The notes beneath the pieces were generated by a model. That model was not told where the DNA came from, did not search any database, and saw only the letters and a program-made list of their open reading frames with translations. Positions 8,557 to 14,999 of a stretch of DNA of 14,999 nt are shown one piece after another (position 1 is the first letter of the stretch; every line of letters begins with the position of its first letter). This stretch comes from Gammaproteobacteria bacterium (GTDB lineage: Bacteria > Pseudomonadota > Gammaproteobacteria > Pseudomonadales > Porticoccaceae): NCBI GenBank assembly GCA_006227015.1, contig SBGI01000305.1, positions 1-14,999 on the forward strand, given 5' to 3'. Position numbers and translations under genes: made by a program.

Positions 8557-9654
8557 CTACTTCAATTCACGGGCGCGATAATAGGCCTCTTCAGAAATCT
8601 TGTGATATTGCATGGCTTCTGCCTTGAACGCTTTCTGTGAAGCGTAGACTTTCTTGAACATGGGGTCGCTTTCTGCCAGCTCTTCCAGCACCTGATCCGT
8701 CACCCTGTTGAGCTCGGCCAGCACATCATCCGGCAACTGTCGCAATTCCACGCCATGGGTATTAATCAACTCATTAAGGGCTGCATTGTTGCGCGCTGTA
8801 TAGTCATCCAGCATATCCTGGTTAACCGCCCGCGCAGCAGCTTCCACGATGGCCTGCAAATCAGTGGGCAATGAGTCATACGCGGGTTTGTTGACAATCA
8901 ACTCCAGTGTCGGGCCCGGCTCGTGCCACCCAGGGTAGTAGTAATATTTCGCTACCTGATGAAAACCAAACGCCAGGTCATTGTAGGGGCCGACCCATTC
9001 GGTGGCATCAATAACGCCAGTCTGCATAGAGGTGTAGAGCTCCCCACCGGGAATGTTGACGGCCTCGACACCTACCCGGCTCATGACTTCCCCGCCGAGA
9101 CCGGGGATGCGCATCTTCAGACCTTTCAGGTCCTCCAGGGAATTGATCTCTCGATTAAACCACCCGGCCATCTGCACACCGGTATTCCCCGCAGCCAGCG
9201 GCACCAGGTCGAATGGCGCATAGAGTTCACGCCATAGCTCCATTCCACCACCATAGTGAAGCCAGCCATTCATTTCCTGTGCATTGAGACCGAAAGGTAC
9301 GCTGGTAAATAATGGCGATGTCGGTGTCTTGCCTTTCCAGTAGTAGGCGGCACCATGGCCCATTTCCGCAGTACCCTGGGACACCGCATCAAACACCTCC
9401 AGCGCTGGTACCAGCTGGGTCGCACCGTAGACCTTTACCTTGAGACGGCCGGCGCTCATCTTATCGACCATCACAGCAAAATTTTCTGCCGCCATGCCCA
9501 GGCCGGGATAATTTTTGGGCCAGGTAGTCACCAATTTCCATTGGTAGGTCTTTGCCTTTTCCGCCTGCGCTGGCGCTCCATCAACGCTTTCCCCTCCGCC
9601 ACAGGCCACCAGCAACAGGCCGGCCATTAAAGGTATTATTCGAGTCAGTTTCAT
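8557..9654 (-). CDS. TRAP transporter substrate-binding lipoprotein (DctP family)
   Basis: A 365-residue periplasmic solute-binding protein of the tripartite ATP-independent transporter family. It starts with a lipoprotein signal (MKLTRIIPLMAGLLLVAC) with lipobox LVAC and predicted lipidated Cys18, followed by a glycine-rich linker. The mature part contains WKLVTTWPKNYPGLG, GALEVF-type positions (VPALEVFDAVSQGTAEMGHG) and MQTGVIDATEWVGPYNDLAFGF, which are typical of the TakP-like group that binds alpha-keto acids or related carboxylates. No dctQ or dctM membrane subunit is adjacent, so its permease must lie elsewhere, or it has another role. It begins 13 bases after uvrD on the same strand, with an AAGGA overlapping the uvrD stop, so it is likely read through from uvrD. 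The ligand is uncertain. Confidence 0.93.
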   Translation of the reverse strand: MKLTRIIPLMAGLLLVACGGGESVDGAPAQAEKAKTYQWKLVTTWPKNYPGLGMAAENFAVMVDKMSAGRLKVKVYGATQLVPALEVFDAVSQGTAEMGHGAAYYWKGKTPTSPLFTSVPFGLNAQEMNGWLHYGGGMELWRELYAPFDLVPLAAGNTGVQMAGWFNREINSLEDLKGLKMRIPGLGGEVMSRVGVEAVNIPGGELYTSMQTGVIDATEWVGPYNDLAFGFHQVAKYYYYPGWHEPGPTLELIVNKPAYDSLPTDLQAIVEAAARAVNQDMLDDYTARNNAALNELINTHGVELRQLPDDVLAELNRVTDQVLEELAESDPMFKKVYASQKAFKAEAMQYHKISEEAYYRARELK

Positions 9655-9667
9655 TTTCTCTTAATCC

Positions 9668-11833
9668 TTAAACCAGCGGCGTCAGTTTGGCATAGCTCAA
9701 CACCAGCCACTTACTGCCTTCATTATCAAAATTGACTTGCACCCGGGCATGGGCACCATTGCCTTCAAAGTTTAACACTACTCCCTCACCAAACACGTGG
9801 TGTGTCACCCGCTGTCCGAGGGTCAAACCCGTATCCGCACCACTATCGCTCAGGGTCAGGGGCTTTTTCGCATAGCTGGTCGGGCGCTGAACATGGGTTC
9901 GCAAACGCACCTCTTCAATCAGGTTTGCGGGAATATCCCGCACAAAACGGGATACCGTGTTATAGCTTTCCGACCCATACTGCTGACGGGATTCAGCAAA
10001 GGTCATATACAGTTTCTGCATGGCGCGGGTGATACCCACATAGGCCAGGCGCCGCTCTTCTTCCAAACGCCCCGGCTCCTCTACCGACATGCGATGGGGG
10101 AAGAGGTTTTCTTCCATACCGGCCAGTATGACCAGTGGAAACTCCAGCCCCTTGGCCGAGTGCAACGTCATCAGCTGCACCGCATCCTCGCCTGCTTCCG
10201 CCTGACGGTCACCGGCATCCAGAGCCGCCTGATCGAGAAATTGCGGCAGGGAAGGCAGTTCCTTTTCCTCAGGCTCAAAACTCCTGCAGGCAGTGATAAG
10301 TTCCTGCAGATTTTCCACACGGGATTCCCCGCGATCGCCCTTCTCGCGGCGGTGAAAATCAATCAACCCGCTGCGCGCGATCACGTGATCCGCGATCTCC
10401 GCCAGCGGCAAGTCGACAACGTCCTCATCCAACTGATCAATCAGTGCCATAAAGCCGGCAATGGCATTACTGGCCCTGCCGGGCAGCAACCCGTCATCAA
10501 CAGCCTTCTGCGACGCCCGCCACAATGACATGCCCTCATCCCTGGCCAGCACACGCAGCGCCTGTACGGTTTTATCCCCGATTCCGCGGGTCGGGGTATT
10601 TACCACCCGCTCAAAGGCCGCATCATCGTTTCGATTCACCAATAGGCGCAGATAGGCAAGGGCATTGCGTATTTCCTGGCGCTCGTAAAATTTTTGTCCG
10701 CCATAGATCCGGTAAGCGATACCGGCGCGCAGCAACGCCTCTTCAAGTACCCGGGACTGTGCATTGGAGCGATAAAGAATTGCCGCTTCTTCCCTCAGGT
10801 TTCCCTGCGATGCCCAGTCCTGCAGCCGGTCAGCAATAAAACGCGCTTCATCATGCTCATTAAACGCTGCGTACAGGGCAATGGGTTCACCTTCGGCATC
10901 GTCCGTCCAAAGATTTTTACCTAGGCGGTCTACGTTGCGGGAAATAACCGCATTAGCCGCTTCAAGAATATTTTTGCTGGAGCGATAGTTCTGCTCCAGT
11001 CGTACTGTCTGGGTATCCGGGTAATCCCGGGAGAAATTGAGGATGTTTTCCACCTTGGCGCCGCGCCAACCGTAAATCGACTGGTCATCATCTCCCACCG
11101 CCGTCAGCGGTATCTGGTCACCGGCCAACATCCTCAGCCAGGCATACTGAATGGCATTGGTATCCTGAAACTCATCCACCAGCACATGCCGGAATCGCTG
11201 CTGATAATGCTGAAGTAATTCCGGTTGTTGTAGCCAGAGTTCATGGGCACGCAGCAACAGTTCACCAAAATCCACCATTCCACCACGCTCACAGGCCTCC
11301 TCGTAGGCACCATAGATCTGTTGCATAGTGCGCTGGTAGGGGTCCTGAGCCGGTTGCAGGTGTTTCGCGCGCAACCCTTCATCTTTCTGTGCATTGATAA
11401 AGCCCTGTGCCTGGCGGTATGGCCAGCGGCTGTCATCAATACCTAGCGACTGGTAGACCCTCTTGACCAGTCGCAGCTGGTCATCGGAATCCAGTATCTG
11501 AAAGTTTTCCGGCAATCCCGCCTGCTGCCAGTGCATTTTCAACAGTCGGTGTGCTATCCCGTGAAAGGTGCCCACCCACATTCCCTGGCCGGAATAACCC
11601 AATAGATCTTCTATTCGAGCACGCATTTCCCGGGCGGCCTTGTTGGTAAATGTCACCGCCAGCAGACTGTACGGTGATACCTGCTCCACCTGGATCAACC
11701 AGGCAATGCGGTGCACCAGCACTCGGGTTTTGCCACTGCCTGCACCGGCCAAAACCAGCAGGTGGTTTGCCTGGCTGGAGACGGCTTCGCGCTGGGCAGG
11801 GTTGAGGGGGTCAAGAATTGCAGTTACATCCAT
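9668..11833 (-). CDS. uvrD: DNA helicase II UvrD
   Basis: A 3'-5' SF1A helicase acting in nucleotide excision repair, methyl-directed mismatch repair and clearing of stalled RNA polymerase. The 721-residue length matches E. coli UvrD (720), and similarity runs from MDVTAILDPLNPAQREAV to the last residues. Walker A AGAGSGKT is at 29-36, DEFQDT at 220-225, GDDDQSIYGWRGA (motif III) near 248-260, LEQNYRS (motif IV) near 283-289, VQLMTLHSAKGLEFP (motif V) near 560-574, and ERRLAYVGITRA (motif VI) near 605-616. The C-terminal Tudor-like domain that contacts RNA polymerase (LGQRVTHHVFGEGVVLNFEG) distinguishes it from Rep. No ribosome-binding site precedes the ATG at 11833. It is divergent from hexR across 122 bases and is followed closely by the TRAP lipoprotein gene. 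Confidence 0.97.
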   Translation of the reverse strand: MDVTAILDPLNPAQREAVSSQANHLLVLAGAGSGKTRVLVHRIAWLIQVEQVSPYSLLAVTFTNKAAREMRARIEDLLGYSGQGMWVGTFHGIAHRLLKMHWQQAGLPENFQILDSDDQLRLVKRVYQSLGIDDSRWPYRQAQGFINAQKDEGLRAKHLQPAQDPYQRTMQQIYGAYEEACERGGMVDFGELLLRAHELWLQQPELLQHYQQRFRHVLVDEFQDTNAIQYAWLRMLAGDQIPLTAVGDDDQSIYGWRGAKVENILNFSRDYPDTQTVRLEQNYRSSKNILEAANAVISRNVDRLGKNLWTDDAEGEPIALYAAFNEHDEARFIADRLQDWASQGNLREEAAILYRSNAQSRVLEEALLRAGIAYRIYGGQKFYERQEIRNALAYLRLLVNRNDDAAFERVVNTPTRGIGDKTVQALRVLARDEGMSLWRASQKAVDDGLLPGRASNAIAGFMALIDQLDEDVVDLPLAEIADHVIARSGLIDFHRREKGDRGESRVENLQELITACRSFEPEEKELPSLPQFLDQAALDAGDRQAEAGEDAVQLMTLHSAKGLEFPLVILAGMEENLFPHRMSVEEPGRLEEERRLAYVGITRAMQKLYMTFAESRQQYGSESYNTVSRFVRDIPANLIEEVRLRTHVQRPTSYAKKPLTLSDSGADTGLTLGQRVTHHVFGEGVVLNFEGNGAHARVQVNFDNEGSKWLVLSYAKLTPLV

Positions 11834-11841
11834 GGCCGGTG

Positions 11842-11850
11842 ATTCTACCA
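11842..11850 (-). promoter_or_regulatory. Possible extended -10 promoter element for uvrD
   Basis: On the minus strand this reads TGGTAGAAT, a TGn extended -10 with a near-consensus hexamer. Initiation about seven bases downstream would fall at or just before the uvrD ATG, giving an almost leaderless mRNA, which fits the absence of a ribosome-binding site. No good -35 is visible at the expected distance, so the call is weak. A small hairpin (CCCCT, loop ATCC, AGGGG at 11855-11868) lies immediately upstream. Confidence 0.25.
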
Positions 11851-11911
11851 GATGCCCCTATCCAGGGGATAAAGAGATGCCACCGTTTGTACTACATAAA
11901 TTCCAATTTCC

Positions 11912-11926
11912 TGTAAATTATTTACA
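11912..11926. promoter_or_regulatory. Probable HexR operator (autoregulatory site)
   Basis: TGTAAATTATTTACA is a palindrome of two perfect 7-bp arms around one central base. It closely fits the known AT-rich HexR operator pattern (TGTAAT-type arm, A/T centre, ATTACA-type arm). It lies 29 bases before the hexR start codon. A possible -10 hexamer, TACAAT at 11923-11928, overlaps its right arm, so bound HexR would block transcription of its own gene. No convincing -35 accompanies that hexamer. Confidence 0.75.
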
Positions 11927-11955
11927 ATAGTGATTCTGTCTAACGGATAACTGCC

Positions 11956-12813
11956 ATGAAACCTGCCGAGCTCACCTGGGCCATCAGCAACAGCCTGCCG
12001 GAACTGCGCAAATCGGAACGCAAGGTGGCCGAATATATTTTGGCCAACCTGACCGATGTCATTCGCATGCGCATTGTTGACCTGGCTGAAAAAGCAGAGG
12101 TCAGCGAACCCACAGTGGTTCGGTTTTGCCGGGCTGTTGGCTGCGACGGGTTTCAGGATTTCAAGCTGGCTCTGGCACAACAACTGGCATCCAGTCCCAG
12201 TTATGGCCAGATCGCTGTCACAGACAAGGACTCCATCGCCGAATATACCTTCAAGGTTTTCGATTCCACCGTGGATACACTGCTCAAGGTTCGTGATTCG
12301 CTGGATCTGGTAATGCTGGATCGCGCTGTAAAAGCAATCTGTGCGGCCAATCGGGTTGAATTTTACGGGTTTGGTGCTTCTGCAGCCGTCGCCTTCGATG
12401 GCCAGCACAAGTTTTTCCGCCTGCAAGTGTCTGCCTCTGCCTATGCGGACCCCCATTTGCAGAATATGTCAGCCACCTTTATGTCCCCTGGAGACGTGGT
12501 CATCGCCATTTCACAGTCAGGCCGCACCACGACCCTGCTCAATGCCATAGAACTGGTTAAAAAGCGGGGCGCTATTGTTATCGCTATCGCACCATCTGAT
12601 TCTCCGGTGGCCAATGCTGCCACCATTCCACTGACCGTGGACGCCAAGGAGGATTTCCAGATCTACACACCCCTGTCCTCACGGATTGCTCACCTGGTGC
12701 TCATCGATGTGCTGGCTATTGGTATTGCCCAACACAAGGGAGGGCAGTTGCAGGAGCACCTGCTGGAAATGCAGCGCGGCCTGGAAGAGTTGAGGGAACC
12801 CCCCGAAGCCTAG
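11956..12813 (+). CDS. hexR: HexR-type transcriptional regulator (RpiR/MurR family)
   Basis: A 285-residue regulator with an N-terminal RpiR-type winged HTH at about 1-77 (LRKSERKVAEYILANL, then RIVDLAEKAEVSEPTVVRFCRAVG at 39-62) and a sugar-isomerase (SIS) effector domain at about 120-265. The SIS phosphosugar loops are visible as GFGASAA at 138-144 and SQSGRTTTLL at 186-195. Similarity to HexR is continuous, including HKFFRL and the segment IYTPLSSRIAHLVLIDVLA. HexR of proteobacteria controls central sugar metabolism (zwf, edd, eda, glk, gap, pyk) and is released from DNA by 2-keto-3-deoxy-6-phosphogluconate. Here zwf, pgl and eda are not beside it, unlike in Pseudomonas. The operator upstream supports the name. 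Its last four bases overlap the convergent persulfide dioxygenase gene. Confidence 0.93.
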   Translation: MKPAELTWAISNSLPELRKSERKVAEYILANLTDVIRMRIVDLAEKAEVSEPTVVRFCRAVGCDGFQDFKLALAQQLASSPSYGQIAVTDKDSIAEYTFKVFDSTVDTLLKVRDSLDLVMLDRAVKAICAANRVEFYGFGASAAVAFDGQHKFFRLQVSASAYADPHLQNMSATFMSPGDVVIAISQSGRTTTLLNAIELVKKRGAIVIAIAPSDSPVANAATIPLTVDAKEDFQIYTPLSSRIAHLVLIDVLAIGIAQHKGGQLQEHLLEMQRGLEELREPPEA

Positions 12814-13523
12814 CCTGTTTCTGTTGGCCCAGATTTTCCACAACTGCGATTGGCGGGTACCGCCACATCCATGAATTTGGGGTTTGGCAGATCAAGGTTG
12901 TTCATCAGCTTTATAAATGCCGACTTGTCTTCGACCTGAAGACGCGGGTTAAATCGGCGCTCTTCACTCAGGGTGCTGCGTGTCCAGCCTTTGTAATCGT
13001 GGGCCGGATAAACCCACGTATCCTCCGGGTAGTTATCCAGCAGCGCCTGTAGGCTGTCATATAGCTGGCCGGGATCACCATTTTGGAAATCTGTTCTGCC
13101 ACAACCGCGGATAAACAGGGTATCCCCAGTGAACAGATAGCTTTCGCCCGCCTCTTTAACGTAAAGGCACATTGAATCATCAGTGTGGCCAGGAGTATAA
13201 ATAGAAGTGAATACCAACTTACCCAGAGTGATAAACTCTCCATCCGCTATTTTTTTCGATGCACAGTTCATCAGGGCATGGTCATTGATCAGCGTCTCAC
13301 AGCCATATTCATCCCTCAGGCTGCCCAGCGCCGTCACATGGTCAGCATGAACATGGGTATCCAGGGCGAAAGTTAACCGAAGCTCAAGGTCTTTCAGCAA
13401 CTGCCGGTAGCAGGGCATACGCTCTATCACTGGATCGATGAGCAACGCCTCGCGGCTTTCCTCATCGGCAACAAGGTAGGTATAGGTCCATGTTTCACGA
13501 TCAAACAGTTGTCTTAATATCAT
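12810..13523 (-). CDS. Persulfide dioxygenase (ETHE1-like, metallo-beta-lactamase fold)
   Basis: This enzyme oxidises glutathione persulfide to sulfite and glutathione, the second step of sulfide detoxification after sulfide:quinone oxidoreductase. The 237-residue protein has the MBL motif THVHADH with His57, His59, Asp61 and His62, then His113, Asp134 and His175. ETHE1-type enzymes use a single iron held by two His and one Asp, expected here to be His57, His113 and Asp134. Features that separate persulfide dioxygenases from glyoxalase II are GCGRTDFQNGD at 140-150 and the C-terminal LPNPKFMDVAVPANRSCG, nearly the same as in human ETHE1. It starts 2 bases after the TauE-type gene, so the two are surely co-transcribed. 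It overlaps the end of convergent hexR by 4 bases (CTAG). Confidence 0.93.
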   Translation of the reverse strand: MILRQLFDRETWTYTYLVADEESREALLIDPVIERMPCYRQLLKDLELRLTFALDTHVHADHVTALGSLRDEYGCETLINDHALMNCASKKIADGEFITLGKLVFTSIYTPGHTDDSMCLYVKEAGESYLFTGDTLFIRGCGRTDFQNGDPGQLYDSLQALLDNYPEDTWVYPAHDYKGWTRSTLSEERRFNPRLQVEDKSAFIKLMNNLDLPNPKFMDVAVPANRSCGKSGPTETG

Positions 13524-13525
13524 GA

Positions 13526-14338
13526 CTATCCGTTCAGTAAGGTCTGCACTAAAACACCATTCGCCAGCAACACCATCACCACAGCAAATGTTTTCTGCAA
13601 TGCCGGTCCCGCCATGAACCTCGCCATCCAGGTTCCTGCAAACATGCCCACCATTCCCCCGATTGCTACGGGCAGCAACAAGTTCAGGGAAGCTGGCCCG
13701 CCCTCAACAAGAAACCGCACAAAACCTGAACCGGCCACCAGCGAAATCACCAGCAAGGAAGTGGCAACTGCCTGGTGGACGCTGATTCCTGTCAGAAAGA
13801 TCAACACCGGCACGATCACAAAGCCTCCACCGACGCCGAAAAGTCCGGATAATATGCCCGCAAGAATGGCAGCAAGACCAAGTTGCAGAAAACAGCGCGG
13901 GCCGGGGCTTCCCTGGGTAAAGCGGCAAACAGGTGGTGTTACCGGCCCTCCGAATTCACCCGCTCTGACGACCGTTGTTTCACCTGGCTGGTAAGTTGCC
14001 TGGCGCCACAAGCGAACAGCAACCGTAACTACCAGCACGGCAAACAGCCCTAACAGCAGGGTTTCCGGTAACAGTTGGTTGAGATAACTACCCAAGGGCA
14101 GGGTCGCCATGGCGATCAACGCAAAATACAAACCCGGTAACCAGACAATTTCCCCACTGCGCAGCCGAGTTAGCAGACCGATAGCCGCGGCCACGGCAAC
14201 AGCACCCAGGGACACACCCACAGCCGTTTGCACGGGAAGGGCTAGCAGGCCGACCAATAATGGCAGGGCAACGACGGAACCGCCGGCCCCCGTGAGGCCG
14301 AGAATGGCGCCAATACAAAACCCGATAAAATACGTCAT
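13526..14338 (-). CDS. Sulfite exporter TauE/SafE family membrane protein
   Basis: A 270-residue inner-membrane protein made of two homologous halves, each opening with the family's glycine motif: GLTGAGGS at 14-21 and GLFGVGGGF at 165-173. About eight hydrophobic segments can be counted. The halves are joined by a hydrophilic, proline- and glycine-rich linker at about 112-150. Family members move sulfite, sulfoacetate or other organosulfur anions. Because the persulfide dioxygenase encoded 2 bases downstream makes sulfite, sulfite export is the most likely job; this is inferred from context. The start ATG at 14338 has GGA-rich sequence close upstream. glmS lies 73 bases upstream on the same strand, and I see no convincing terminator in that gap, so some read-through from glmS is possible. 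Confidence 0.92.
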   Translation of the reverse strand: MTYFIGFCIGAILGLTGAGGSVVALPLLVGLLALPVQTAVGVSLGAVAVAAAIGLLTRLRSGEIVWLPGLYFALIAMATLPLGSYLNQLLPETLLLGLFAVLVVTVAVRLWRQATYQPGETTVVRAGEFGGPVTPPVCRFTQGSPGPRCFLQLGLAAILAGILSGLFGVGGGFVIVPVLIFLTGISVHQAVATSLLVISLVAGSGFVRFLVEGGPASLNLLLPVAIGGMVGMFAGTWMARFMAGPALQKTFAVVMVLLANGVLVQTLLNG

Positions 14339-14411
14339 TTATCCGTCCATGCCCTGTCAGTCGCTATTTTCACATCCGGATTGACTGCAGTATTAAGTAG
14401 CCTGATCTCGA

Positions 14412-14999
14412 TTATTCGACAGTGACCGACTTGGCAAGGTTTCTCGGTTGATCCACGTCCGTGCCCTTCAACACTGCAACATGGTAGGACAACAATTGCA
14501 GGGGCAGGGTATAGATGATGGCCTCCAGGCTTTTCGGGACGTGGGGGATACTCATCACGGTCACATCGTCCTCATCTTCAAAGCCTGCCGCCTTGTCAGC
14601 AAACACGAACAGTTGGCCACCGCGAGCTTTTACCTCGTGAAGGTTGGACTTTAGTTTTTCCAGCAACTCATTGTTGGGGGCAACAGCCACCACGGGCATA
14701 TCGTTGTCCACCAGAGCCAGGGGCCCATGTTTAAGTTCCCCGGACGGGTACGCTTCGGCATGTATATAGGAAATTTCCTTGAGCTTCAGTGCTCCCTCCA
14801 GGGCTACCGGATACTGAACCCCGCGACCCAGGAACAGCGCATGGTGTTTCTCTGCAAAACATTCAAAAATTCGCTCAATCTCCTTGTCCAGCGCCAGAGT
14901 TTCTCGACACAGGGATGGCAATTGATGTAATGCCTGGACCAGCTGTTTTTCTTTCTCTGCAGAGAGTCCACGCTGTTTGCCAAGGCCAATACAGAGTAA
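14412..14999 (-). CDS. glmS: Glutamine-fructose-6-phosphate aminotransferase, C-terminal part (cut by window edge)
   Basis: GlmS makes glucosamine-6-phosphate from fructose-6-phosphate and glutamine, the first step toward UDP-GlcNAc for peptidoglycan and lipopolysaccharide. Only the last 195 residues of about 610 lie in the window; the frame is open to the edge, where it reads [20 protein letters not shown]. This part covers the end of the first SIS domain and all of the second. Isomerase-domain motifs are intact: [54 protein letters not shown] and the C-terminal tail [16 protein letters not shown], with the lysine that contacts the sugar. The amidotransferase domain with its Cys nucleophile and the promoter are outside the window. 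Identity is certain; only the start is missing. Confidence 0.97.
   Translation of the reverse strand, partial: LLCIGLGKQRGLSAEKEKQLVQALHQLPSLCRETLALDKEIERIFECFAEKHHALFLGRGVQYPVALEGALKLKEISYIHAEAYPSGELKHGPLALVDNDMPVVAVAPNNELLEKLKSNLHEVKARGGQLFVFADKAAGFEDEDDVTVMSIPHVPKSLEAIIYTLPLQLLSYHVAVLKGTDVDQPRNLAKSVTVE

Noticed and set aside
9797..10528. 243-codon open frame antisense to uvrD
   Set aside because: It lies wholly inside a conserved helicase gene, shows no recognisable domain, and is a shadow of the coding strand.
11855..11868. CCCCT-AGGGG hairpin as a terminator between uvrD and hexR
   Set aside because: It lies between two divergent starts, has a 5-bp stem and no T-run; termination makes no sense there.
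11911..11926. LexA (SOS) box for uvrD starting at CTGT
   Set aside because: The right half reads TACA instead of ACAG; the symmetry fits a HexR operator better.
11845..12456. 203-codon open frame antisense to hexR and its operator region
   Set aside because: It is a shadow of hexR; its protein shows no family features.

Overview
The window is an ordinary, gene-dense stretch of a gammaproteobacterial chromosome. Gene order (def-fmt-rsmB-trkA-trkH), a UvrD matching the E. coli type from its first residues to its last, and a HexR-type regulator point to this class. A marine Cellvibrionales/Alteromonadales-like lineage is plausible, but that is only an inference. I see no insertion sequence, phage gene, CRISPR array, tRNA or rRNA, and no gene-free stretch longer than about 150 bases.

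Left part (+ strand, 67-5759): peptide deformylase, methionyl-tRNA formyltransferase and 16S rRNA m5C967 methyltransferase (def, fmt, rsmB) form a tight translation operon. The K+ uptake pair trkA-trkH follows. A perfect 16-bp palindrome lies in the short rsmB-trkA gap.

Middle (+ strand, 5804-8533): a small TPR protein, then a compact operon of a RimB-type retropepsin-like protease, the RimK glutamate ligase (4-base ATGA overlap) and a zinc-dependent succinylglutamate desuccinylase/aspartoacylase-like hydrolase. RimK adds glutamates to ribosomal protein S6, so the two flanking hydrolases are candidates for tuning or removing that modification.

Right part: on the minus strand, uvrD is followed within 13 bases by an orphan TRAP-transporter substrate-binding lipoprotein. 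The stretch between uvrD and the divergent hexR carries a near-ideal HexR operator, which implies autoregulation. hexR overlaps the convergent persulfide dioxygenase gene by 4 bases. That gene sits 2 bases after a TauE/SafE-type exporter gene, and together they make a small sulfide-detoxification unit (persulfide oxidation to sulfite, then export). The window ends inside glmS, whose C-terminal 195 residues are present on the minus strand.

I did not find a clearly undescribed system. The most worthwhile leads are the RimK-centred writer/eraser arrangement, the HexR operator, the palindrome before trkA, and the orphan TRAP lipoprotein attached to uvrD.
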